A stretch of DNA of 64,000 bases from Alphaproteobacteria bacterium. Lineage in GTDB: Bacteria; Pseudomonadota; Alphaproteobacteria; UBA6615. The translations under genes and the position numbers were made by a program. The notes under the pieces were generated by a model. It was given only the letters and a program-made list of their open reading frames with translations. It had not been told where the DNA came from and did no database searches. Each line of letters begins with the position of its first letter. Within the stretch, counting starts at the first letter, position 1. Shown piece after piece: positions 35,185-42,914 of this stretch. The DNA is taken from assembly GCA_002727315.1 (NCBI GenBank), contig PBWR01000010.1, positions 62,001 through 126,000 on the forward strand, written 5' to 3'.

Positions 35185-36168
35185 ATGCGCGCGGCCTATT
35201 ACAGTGAACTTGGTGCGGCCAACGATGTTCTGACGGTGGGCGAGCAGCCGACCCCGGAGCCCGGTCCCGGTGAGGTGCGGGTCCGGCTCGCGACCTCGGG
35301 GGTCAATCCTTCGGATGTGAAGGCGCGCATGCGTGGGCGCGGAGGTGCCATCCCGTTTCCGCTGATCTATCCGCAAAGCGACGGCGCCGGTGTCATCGAC
35401 GCAGTCGGCGATGGCGTGGATTCCGGCCGGGTCGGCAAACAGGTCTGGTTGATGAACGGACAGTGGCTGCGTCCGTTCGGGACGGCGGCAGAATTTATCT
35501 GCACGGAGTCCAAGTATGTCATCGACCTGCCCGAATGCACCGATTTGGCCGAGGCGGCATGCTTCGGCATCCCGTTCCTTACGGCACACCGGGCGGTGAT
35601 GTTCGACGGTGACGTGGCCGGCGAAACAATCCTGGTCCAGGGCGGCGCCGGTGCGGTCGGCCACCATGCGATCCAGGTCGCCAAGTATAACGGGGCCCGG
35701 GTCATCACCACCGTGAGTTCCGACGAGAAGGCGGAGTTCGTCCGTGGAGCCGGGGCGGATGAGGTCGTGAACTATCGCACCGAGGATCTGACGGCACGGA
35801 TCCTAGACCTCACGGACGGCAAGGGTGTCGAGCGGATCGTCGAACTCAACCTTTCGGCCAACGCACCGACTTACGAGCAGATCCTGGCGCCGCGCGGCAC
35901 CGCCATCGTCTATGGCACGGACGAGATGACAGCCAGAATTCCTGCCGGAGCCTTCATCGTCAAAGGCCCTAGTCTGAAATGGTTCATCGTCTATTCGATC
36001 ACGGATGCCGAGCGCGACGAGGGTGTCGCGGCGCTGAACAAGATGCTTGCCGACGGCGCCCTGACCACCGTGGTCGCGGGACGCTTTCCATTGGAAGAGA
36101 TCGCCGCGGCCCATGAAATGGTCGAGGCGGCCAAGCATATCGGCAATGTGGTGCTTGACATCGGCTGA
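35185..36168 (+). CDS. NADPH:quinone oxidoreductase, zinc-free MDR family
   Basis: 327-residue medium-chain reductase. The N-terminal GroES-like part has VNPSDVKARMRGRGG and PLIYPQSDGAGVIDAVG, and the cofactor motif is VQGGAGAVGHHAIQVAKYNGA. There is no structural zinc Cys cluster, so it is of quinone reductase (Qor/zeta-crystallin) type. GTG at 35182 directly precedes the chosen ATG. The physiological substrate is unknown. It stands alone before an AT-rich intergenic region. Confidence 0.85.
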   Translation: MRAAYYSELGAANDVLTVGEQPTPEPGPGEVRVRLATSGVNPSDVKARMRGRGGAIPFPLIYPQSDGAGVIDAVGDGVDSGRVGKQVWLMNGQWLRPFGTAAEFICTESKYVIDLPECTDLAEAACFGIPFLTAHRAVMFDGDVAGETILVQGGAGAVGHHAIQVAKYNGARVITTVSSDEKAEFVRGAGADEVVNYRTEDLTARILDLTDGKGVERIVELNLSANAPTYEQILAPRGTAIVYGTDEMTARIPAGAFIVKGPSLKWFIVYSITDAERDEGVAALNKMLADGALTTVVAGRFPLEEIAAAHEMVEAAKHIGNVVLDIG

Positions 36169-36444
36169 TCCATCGATGGTGTTGGGAGACGATCCCGCAC
36201 CGTTTCAGAAATTGTCAGAACTATTTGAAAAATAGAAAAATATTTTTGTTTAACACCGGGTCCAGCTGGCCAGTGTAAAGTAGTTGGATTGATGCGGGTT
36301 TGTTGGTTAAACCGCCGACGGCACGTTTCTGTAAAATCTAAGAAACCCAATGAATATAATATTTTATGGGCTTTTCTTCATTTTGCCCTATGCAAAACGA
36401 CTCGGGGTGGGTAACACTCCGAACCGAGCTGTGGGAGGCTTGCG
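36169..36444 (+). other. AT-rich intergenic region before the SPOR lipoprotein gene
   Basis: 276 bases without a gene, visibly richer in A and T than the rest of the window. It holds a 12-base palindrome AAAAATATTTTT (36236-36247) and a perfect -10 hexamer TATAAT at 36355-36360, but no good -35 at normal spacing. A promoter for the downstream lipoprotein gene is likely here. No tRNA or small RNA fold was recognised. Confidence 0.5.
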
Positions 36445-37281
36445 ATGCGATTGAACCTGGCACTGATCGGATTACCCCTTTTTCTTGGCGCCTGCGGGCT
36501 GCCGCCGACTCTTTCGGCGGCGTCGTGGGCTCTCGACGGAGTCAGTTACATCGTCTCGGGCAAGAGCGTCTCGGATCACGCCATTTCCGAAGTTGCCCAG
36601 AAGGACTGCGCATTGTTGCGTGTGGTCCAGGGGCGGGAGCTTTGTGACGAGTATGCCGACGATGGCGACAACCCGCAGATTATGGTTGCCGCCGCACCGT
36701 CTGGAGACAACTGGCAGTCGGGCGACGCTATCGAGACACCCGAGGATCCGTTCGTGGTTCCCGTCGAGGTCGCCGCGTTAGTCCAGGGTTTCGGCCCGGG
36801 GACCGTCGACGTGAATGAAACCGCGCCTGCTGCCGGGTTTGCAGCGGCACCGGCGAAGCTGCAGCCGGTTGCGGTCGATGTCGGCCGGTTTGTCGCCGCT
36901 GCGCCCAAGGCCCGCCCGGTATTCGTGAAACCCGAAATTCAAACGGTGGCATTTTGGGCGCCCGCACCGGCGATCGGCAGCGGACAGCGCGCTGTCTCCG
37001 TGGTCGGCAGCTTCCAGTCGATCTCAAACGCCTGGAAAGAGGCGGAACGCTTTGCAGAATTCGATGCCCAGGTGCGCTCGATGCGGATGGATGGCCAGAC
37101 CTGGCACCGGGTCGTGGTCGATGCGCCTCTGACGACGGTACAGCGGATGGGGGTCCGGGACGCCTGGATTCTAACGATCTGCGATATCGACCGGTGGACA
37201 CCGCCGTGCGGTCCGGGGACTGTTAGCAGCGCCGGTGTGATCGGTCCGCAGGTGGCTTCGGCCGATCAAACGATAAACTAA
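36445..37281 (+). CDS. Putative lipoprotein with SPOR-like C-terminal domain
   Basis: 278 residues. The N-terminus ends in the lipobox LGAC (lipid Cys at 17), so it should be membrane-anchored after export. Next is a segment with SYIVSGKSVSDHAISEVAQKDC and LRVVQGRELCDE, containing two Cys that could pair. After an Ala/Pro-rich linker (about 110-160) comes SVVGSFQSISNAWKEAERF to HRVVVDAPL, which has the spacing of a peptidoglycan-binding SPOR domain. GGGAGG precedes ATG. A role in the envelope is inferred. Confidence 0.7.
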   Translation: MRLNLALIGLPLFLGACGLPPTLSAASWALDGVSYIVSGKSVSDHAISEVAQKDCALLRVVQGRELCDEYADDGDNPQIMVAAAPSGDNWQSGDAIETPEDPFVVPVEVAALVQGFGPGTVDVNETAPAAGFAAAPAKLQPVAVDVGRFVAAAPKARPVFVKPEIQTVAFWAPAPAIGSGQRAVSVVGSFQSISNAWKEAERFAEFDAQVRSMRMDGQTWHRVVVDAPLTTVQRMGVRDAWILTICDIDRWTPPCGPGTVSSAGVIGPQVASADQTIN

Positions 37282-37326
37282 TCGCGCGCTTCATGAGTTC
37301 GCCCGAATTTCGGGTAGAATGGGTTC

Positions 37327-38169
37327 ATGAAGCGATCCCGATGCAAGATTTCGCACGGCGGGGTGGTCGGTGCGTTTCTCGCCGTACTGTTGCTGACTGA
37401 CACCGCGCAAGCGATCGTCGCCCACGCCTCCCACCGCGCGTTCTATCAGATCACGATCGGCCGTGTGGACCCCAGTTCCAATATCGTTGATGCGCGCGGG
37501 CGCATGGTCGCCGAATGGCGCCGCGCCTGCGAAGGGTGGGAATCCAACCAGCGCCTGGTCGTCAGCATGGCGCCGGGCGAGGGCGATCCGATCAATTCCG
37601 AGGTCGTCCTGACCAGTTTCGAGGCCCTCGACGGGTCGCTGTACAGTTTCGATTCCGAGACTCGCGTGGCCGGAGAGACCGTTGAACAGGTCAAGGGCAT
37701 GGCCGAACGGCCCGGGCCCGGACAGCCGGGCACCGCGACCTACCAGGTTCCGCGCGGTCTGTCCGTTGAATTGCCGGCAGATACCGTGTTTCCGTTCGAG
37801 CACACAATCGCCGTGCTTGAGGCCGCCGAGCGAGGCGATTTCCGCTCGTTCAACCACTATTTCGACGGTTCCCAGCCCGAAATTTCGCCGATGGCTGCGA
37901 ATTCCCTCATCCTCGGCAAGGCACGGCCGGCGGTGGAGGGTGAGGGCCGTCGCTTCGGCGAAGTCAGCGACCACAAATGGTGGCCGGTTCGCCTAGCAAT
38001 GTTTGGCGATAGCGGCACCAGCCAGCCGAACGAGGAACCGGAATTCGAGATGACCCAGGTCATCCAGGACAACGGTGTCGTGCGCCGGTTCGAGTTCGAT
38101 TATGGAGAGTTCTCGCTGGTGGCGTCCCTGGTCAATCTGGAGGAAATCGCGCTGCCCGCCTGTAACTAG
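37327..38169 (+). CDS. eipB: EipB-like periplasmic envelope integrity protein (DUF1849)
   Basis: 280 residues with a signal peptide (about 1-29). The mature start VAHASHRAFYQITIG with VDARGRMVAEWRRACEGW is typical of DUF1849. Cys68 and Cys279 match the positions of the disulfide known in Brucella EipB. EipB is a beta-spiral protein needed for cell envelope integrity. The gene follows the SPOR lipoprotein after 45 bases, which supports an envelope role for both, and converges on dinB. Confidence 0.85.
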   Translation: MKRSRCKISHGGVVGAFLAVLLLTDTAQAIVAHASHRAFYQITIGRVDPSSNIVDARGRMVAEWRRACEGWESNQRLVVSMAPGEGDPINSEVVLTSFEALDGSLYSFDSETRVAGETVEQVKGMAERPGPGQPGTATYQVPRGLSVELPADTVFPFEHTIAVLEAAERGDFRSFNHYFDGSQPEISPMAANSLILGKARPAVEGEGRRFGEVSDHKWWPVRLAMFGDSGTSQPNEEPEFEMTQVIQDNGVVRRFEFDYGEFSLVASLVNLEEIALPACN

Positions 38170-38172
38170 GCC

Positions 38173-39471
38173 TCAACGATCGGGACGGATTGCGCGGCCC
38201 TTGCCGATGGCGTCGCGCCCCAGTTTTCCGCGCACCTCGTCAATCACGTCTTCCACCCGCTTGCGCTGTTCGGCATCGGGATCCGCCAGGTCGAGCGGGT
38301 CCGCCTCTATGGGATCGGCGAAATTCGACAGACCCACACCGATCAGCCGAAAACCACTATCGGGAGGCGCTGCAGCCACCGCGCGTTCGAGCAGAGGTAG
38401 GGCGCCCCGGTAGAGGGTTTCTGCCAGCTGGGTCGGGTCCGGCAGGGCCTGAGACCGGGTCAGGGTCTTGAAGGCGGCGGTCTTGAGCTTGAGGGTAATG
38501 GTGCGCCCGGCCAGGTCACGTTTTTTCATTCGATCGGTGACCCGCTCGCAAAGGGGCCAGAGCCGGCGCAACAGCTCGTCCATGTCGGAGATGTCGCTGG
38601 CGAATGTGGTCTCGGCCGACAGGTTCTTTGGCAGGGAATGGGGCGTGACCTCGCGCATGTCCTCGCCGTGGCTGAAACGCGCCAGCCGGAATCCGATCGC
38701 GCCGTAGCGCGAGACGAGACGGACCTCGTCCTGGGTGCGAATGTGGCCGATGGTGCGCAGCCCATCTGCCGTCAGCTTGCGATGCAGTGCGGCTCCCACG
38801 CCCCAGATTCGTGTCACCGGAAGGTTTTCCAGGAAATCCAGGGCCTCGGCCTTGCCGATAACCGCAAATCCGCGCGGCTTGTCGAGATCGGAGGCGAGCT
38901 TGGCGAGGAACTTGTTGTAGCTGAGGCCGACCGAGGCGGTGACGCCGATTTCGCGCTCGACCCGGTTGACCAGTCGGATCAGGGAGGCCGCGGGCACGGC
39001 GTGATGCAGGCGTTCGGTCCCGGTCAGGTCGAGAAAGGCTTCATCGATCGACAATGGTTCGACCAGGGGGGTGATGTCCCGCATCATCTCGCGAATCTGG
39101 CGGCCGACGGCGGCGTACTTCTCCATGTCGGGCCTGATCACGGTCGCTTCCGGGCAGAGCTTCAGCGCCTTGAACATGGGCATCGCCGAGCGTACGCCCT
39201 TGATTCTAGCGATGTAGCAGGCCGCAGACACCACGCCCCGGCGGCCGCCACCGACGATGACGGGCTTGTCGCGCAGGGACGGGTCGTCGCGCTTCTCGAC
39301 GCTGGCGTAGAACGCGTCGCAATCGATGTGAGCAATTGCCAGTGAACCGAGCTCCGGATGCGCCAGGATGCGCGGCGTCCCGCATGCCGGACAGCGTGTG
39401 GCATCGGCTCCGGTTTCGGTCGTGCAGTTGCGGCAGAGCGCGATCGCCGGGTTTCTGGTGGGCTCGGTCAT
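38173..39471 (-). CDS. dinB: DNA polymerase IV (Y family) with N-terminal zinc-ribbon
   Basis: Translesion polymerase of 432 residues. It begins with a small Cys4 module (CRNC and CPAC, residues about 13-30), a feature seen in many alphaproteobacterial DinB proteins. The palm has AHIDCDAFYASVEKRDDP and SIDEAFLDLT with the catalytic acidic residues; the little finger follows. The ATG at 39471 overlaps the stop of the upstream ROK gene by 4 bases (ATGA), so an earlier in-frame start was not used. No LexA box was identified. Confidence 0.93.
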   Translation of the reverse strand: MTEPTRNPAIALCRNCTTETGADATRCPACGTPRILAHPELGSLAIAHIDCDAFYASVEKRDDPSLRDKPVIVGGGRRGVVSAACYIARIKGVRSAMPMFKALKLCPEATVIRPDMEKYAAVGRQIREMMRDITPLVEPLSIDEAFLDLTGTERLHHAVPAASLIRLVNRVEREIGVTASVGLSYNKFLAKLASDLDKPRGFAVIGKAEALDFLENLPVTRIWGVGAALHRKLTADGLRTIGHIRTQDEVRLVSRYGAIGFRLARFSHGEDMREVTPHSLPKNLSAETTFASDISDMDELLRRLWPLCERVTDRMKKRDLAGRTITLKLKTAAFKTLTRSQALPDPTQLAETLYRGALPLLERAVAAAPPDSGFRLIGVGLSNFADPIEADPLDLADPDAEQRKRVEDVIDEVRGKLGRDAIGKGRAIRPDR

Positions 39472-40379
39472 TCCACGGCTCCCGCGCCGGGCCAGAGCCA
39501 TGCAGCGCCCCGGACGCCGCCGGAATCACCGTGGACGGCAGGGAGGATGGGTGTCGCGATGGAATCCGAAAACGTATGGCTGTCGACAAGTGGCGGCAAC
39601 CGGTCATACAGCCGCCCGATATTCGACAATCCGCCGCCGAGCACGATGATGTCCGGGTCGAGGATGTTGATGACCATGGCCAGGCCGCGGGCGATGCGGT
39701 CCTCGAGCCGCGCGAGCGCTGCCTCGGCGTCCCCGTCGCCTGCTTCCGCCGCCTCGACAATACTCGCTGCCGCCATTGGGCGGCCGGTCGTGTAGACAAA
39801 GTCTCGTTCGAATGCCGGCCCGCTGACGAAGGTCTCGATGCAACCGCGTTGGCCGCAATAACAGCTGCGGCCGGGATGTTCGTCCGCCGTCATCCAGGGC
39901 AGAGGCGTGTGTCCCCATTCCCCGGTGATGGCATTGCCACCAGTTATAAGTGCGCCATCGACCGCGATCCCACCGCCAACGCCGGTCCCGACGATAATGC
40001 CGAACACGACCCGTGCACCCTTGCCCGCACCGTCGGTCGCTTCGGAAATCGCAAAACAGTTCGCATCGTTGGCGACCCGGACAGGTCGGCCGAGTTGCCG
40101 TTCCAGATCGCGATCGAGAGGCTGTCCGATCAGCCAGGTCGAATTTGCATTCTTGACCAGGCCCGTGGCCGGGGAAACAGTTCCGGGAATACCGACTCCG
40201 ATCGGTGTCCGAGCCTCGGGCATGAGGTCGATCTGTTCGATCACGTCGGCGATGGCGTGGAGTGTCTGGGCGTAGTCGCCACGCGGTGCCGGTATGCGCG
40301 CGCGCGCGACTTCATCGCCGGAATCGTCGAGCACGATTCCTTCAATCTTCGTTCCACCCAGATCGATCCCGATGCGCAT
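39468..40379 (-). CDS. ROK family sugar kinase
   Basis: 303 residues of the ROK kinase fold: IGIDLGGTKIEGIVLDD (phosphate 1), VANDANCFAISEA (catalytic Asp in ANDANC), IIVGTGVGGGIAVDG and the zinc site GHTPLPW...CYCGQRGCIETF. Fructokinase, mannokinase or N-acetylglucosamine kinase activity is possible; sequence alone does not decide. No DNA-binding domain is present, so it is not a ROK repressor. It is translationally coupled to dinB. Confidence 0.88.
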   Translation of the reverse strand: MRIGIDLGGTKIEGIVLDDSGDEVARARIPAPRGDYAQTLHAIADVIEQIDLMPEARTPIGVGIPGTVSPATGLVKNANSTWLIGQPLDRDLERQLGRPVRVANDANCFAISEATDGAGKGARVVFGIIVGTGVGGGIAVDGALITGGNAITGEWGHTPLPWMTADEHPGRSCYCGQRGCIETFVSGPAFERDFVYTTGRPMAAASIVEAAEAGDGDAEAALARLEDRIARGLAMVINILDPDIIVLGGGLSNIGRLYDRLPPLVDSHTFSDSIATPILPAVHGDSGGVRGAAWLWPGAGAVE

Positions 40380-40525
40380 GCCGACGCTTAGTTATGAACA
40401 TTTGCGGTATTATTATCCAATTTCCGAGTTGAGTCCGCGCCCGGTCGGGGGACGGGGTGGCTGCGCAACTGCCTGCGGCCATTTGATCCGACCACATATG
40501 AAGACAAACCGAGGTCAGGCCGGGG

Positions 40526-40891
40526 ATGGCAAAGACTGTACTCATTGTCGAGGACAATGAACTCAATATGAAACTATTCCACGATCTGTTGGAGGCGCAG
40601 GGTTATTAAACATTGCGCACCAAGGACGGGAAGGAAGCGTTGCAGCTGGCACGCGACCATCACCCGGACCTTGTGCTGATGGATATCCAATTGCCGGAAG
40701 TTTCGGGACTTGAGGTCATCAAGTGGATCAAGGAAGACGACACCCTGAAGCATATCCCGGTGATCGCCGTCACCGCCTTCGCCATGAAGGGTGACGAGGA
40801 AAAGATCCGGCAGGGCGGGTGCGAGGCCTATATCGCGAAGCCCATTTCAGTCTCGGACTTCCTGGAAACGGTGCAGAAGTTCATCGAATAG
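40526..40891 (+). pseudogene. divK: DivK single-domain response regulator with an in-frame stop at codon 28
   Basis: DivK relays cell-cycle phosphosignals (DivJ, PleC, DivL, CtrA) in alphaproteobacteria and is essential in Caulobacter. From ATG 40526 the frame reads [17 protein letters not shown] and LEAQGY, then TAA at 40607-40609, then continues in the same frame with TLRTKDG and the phosphoacceptor Asp53 in [16 protein letters not shown], Thr in [11 protein letters not shown] and KPIS to the TAG at 40889. Caulobacter DivK has Glu (GAA) at position 28, so one G-to-T change explains the stop. Both halves are otherwise highly conserved. It could be a real nonsense mutation, readthrough or a sequence error. 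Confidence 0.93.
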
Positions 40892-40917
40892 GAATTCGCC
40901 CCAGGCCCTAAAACACG

Positions 40918-40943
40918 AAAAGCCGTCCCTTGGGCGGCTTTTT
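40918..40943. terminator. Bidirectional intrinsic terminator between divK and rpmG
   Basis: AAAAGCCGTCC, loop CTT, GGGCGGCTTTT: an 11-pair stem with one T-G pair, flanked by T-runs on both strands (TTTTT on plus, TTTT on minus). It lies 27 bases after the divK stop and about 37 bases beyond the rpmG end, so it can serve both convergent genes. Confidence 0.85.
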
Positions 40944-40980
40944 CAGCTACGGACCCGGGTACACCGGGTCGGGCGGCCTG

Positions 40981-41148
40981 CTACTTCATCTTGTCTTCCT
41001 TGAACGTCACATGCTTGCGCACGACCGGGTCGTACTTGCGCATCTCAAGCTTCTCGGGCTTCTGCCGCGGGTTCTTTTTGGTGACGTAGTAATAGCCCGT
41101 GTCCGCCGTGCTGACGAGTTTTACGAGAATGGTAGCGGGTTTCGCCAT
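40981..41148 (-). CDS. rpmG: 50S ribosomal protein L33
   Basis: 55-residue basic protein from ATG 41148: [20 protein letters not shown], then [20 protein letters not shown] and [13 protein letters not shown]. The zinc-binding Cys pairs found in some L33 proteins are absent, so this is the zinc-independent form. It is often found beside divK-pleD in alphaproteobacteria; divK is here but pleD is not. Confidence 0.97.
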   Translation of the reverse strand: MAKPATILVKLVSTADTGYYYVTKKNPRQKPEKLEMRKYDPVVRKHVTFKEDKMK

Positions 41149-41257
41149 GGCCTTTGTCCTGACGTATTGAATCTGGCCGGGAACATAGCGCCCACCCGTC
41201 GCAAGTCAAGCGGGGATGGTCCGGCAGATGATCGTTGGCGATGTATGCCGCGTGTCG

Positions 41258-42829
41258 TTAACGCCGTGCCACCGCAGTGTCGGCCTGCCGAAGCAATGAC
41301 GCATATAGCCCGGTATTCGAAATGATTTCGCGTGCGACGGCGATATCCACATCGGGGGTGCCGCCATCCGACGGGCAAATCTGGCGCAGCCCGGCACGTT
41401 CCGCGGCGTCCCTGTTGCGGGTGGCACGCCAGGTCCCCAACTGTCCCGCCAGAGTGTTGGCGCCGCCGCGCACGGCGGGCACAAGAGCGTCGGCGGATTG
41501 GGTGTCTCCGCCGCCATGGGTGCAGATGGTCGGCAGCACGCCGAGATCGTGCAATTGATATCCCGACGGCGCCAGGAACCGGGACCAGGTAAGGGTGATC
41601 TCGCCATTGTTGGGCAGGCGCAGGACGGATTGAACCGTACCCTTGCCGAATGAGTTGGTGCCGATCACGACCGCGCGGCCGTGATCCTGCAGGGCTGCAG
41701 CGACGATTTCCGAGGCTGATGCCGACCCGCCATTGATCAGAACGACAATGGGACGCTGACCGGTCACGTCACCGGCCGAGGCTTCGAACGCCTGGCGGCT
41801 GCCCGGGTGACGGCCACGGGTCACAATGATGTTCCCGGAATCGAGAAAGATGTCGGCGATGTCGATGGACACGTCGAGACGCCCGCCGGGATTCGACCGG
41901 ACATCAAGGACGAACCCGGATGGCGGTCCGGCGGGGCTGCGCATTTCCCGTCGCACCAGCCGTTCAAGCTGCTTTGCGGATTCCACGTTGAACCCGGTGA
42001 GGCGGATGATCGCGATGTTCTGCTCGCGCCTGATTTTCACCGTTTCAGGCACCACATGCCGGCGTGTGACCTGGACGCTGATGGGATTGGTTCCTCCGGG
42101 ACGCCGAAGTGTGAAGGCAGCGGTCGTGTTGACCGGTCCACGCAGATGGTCGACCAGTTGCCGCTGGGTCCACCCGGCGATGGCCTTTCCTTCGACATGG
42201 GTGATCCTGTCTTCCGGCTTCACCCCGGCCTTCGCCGCGGGCCCGCGTTCGTTCACGTCGAGGATATGCGCGTCGTCCTGTTCCATGCGGATGGTCACGC
42301 CGATTCCGCCGAACCCGTCGCGATAGGCGCGCTTTTCGGATGCTGTTTCTGCGTCGTCGTAACGGGAAAACTTGTCGAGCGGCTGCACGACACCGTCAAA
42401 GACCGCCTTGAAAACGGTTTCGGCCCGTGCGTCGGCCAATACTGGTGAGGCATTGCGTGCCATCGCGATGGCGCTGACGGTGGCTTCGCTCCACGCTTCC
42501 GGATCGTCGCTTCGTGGCGAGCGAACCTGACCGACGGTGCGATCCTGATACTGCACCTCGATGGCGTTGTTGACGGACCGGATATCGATGTTGGAATCGA
42601 TCTGGCGCAACCCGGACAGCCCGGCGAGGCTGAGTTTTCGCAGAGATACGGTTTCAATGTACCGGTCGCTGATGAAGCTGTAGCCGGTGCCGAACATTTC
42701 GCTGCTATAGCGGTTCGAATATTCGGCATCGCCCGGCGGCGCCATCTGGGCGCAAGCCGCGAGCACAAGCGCACCGGCAGCCAGCAGTGGGCGCCGTGTC
42801 GGATGAAATGCTCGGTTCCAGAACTTCAT
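41258..42829 (-). CDS. S41 family (C-terminal processing) peptidase lipoprotein
   Basis: Serine protease of 523 residues. The ATG at 42829 gives a signal peptide ending in lipobox LAAC (Cys near 26), so it is probably a periplasm-facing lipoprotein. A PDZ domain lies at about 165-245 (GFGGIGVTIRMEQDDAHILDV and GVKPEDRITHVEGKAI). The S41 core has FVLDVRSNPGGRLD, the likely nucleophile Ser in GGSASASE, and Lys in NSFGKGTVQ. An earlier ATG at 42889 would place the lipobox too far inside. The gene overlaps nothing functional; rnr lies upstream in the same direction. Confidence 0.9.
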   Translation of the reverse strand: MKFWNRAFHPTRRPLLAAGALVLAACAQMAPPGDAEYSNRYSSEMFGTGYSFISDRYIETVSLRKLSLAGLSGLRQIDSNIDIRSVNNAIEVQYQDRTVGQVRSPRSDDPEAWSEATVSAIAMARNASPVLADARAETVFKAVFDGVVQPLDKFSRYDDAETASEKRAYRDGFGGIGVTIRMEQDDAHILDVNERGPAAKAGVKPEDRITHVEGKAIAGWTQRQLVDHLRGPVNTTAAFTLRRPGGTNPISVQVTRRHVVPETVKIRREQNIAIIRLTGFNVESAKQLERLVRREMRSPAGPPSGFVLDVRSNPGGRLDVSIDIADIFLDSGNIIVTRGRHPGSRQAFEASAGDVTGQRPIVVLINGGSASASEIVAAALQDHGRAVVIGTNSFGKGTVQSVLRLPNNGEITLTWSRFLAPSGYQLHDLGVLPTICTHGGGDTQSADALVPAVRGGANTLAGQLGTWRATRNRDAAERAGLRQICPSDGGTPDVDIAVAREIISNTGLYASLLRQADTAVARR

Positions 42830-42914
42830 GGGAATCACATATCGCGCCTCATCCGCCCGGGTAAAGGGCAGATGTTTGGTTTGTGACATGTTAGCGAAAA
42901 CTCGTTGCGAATGG

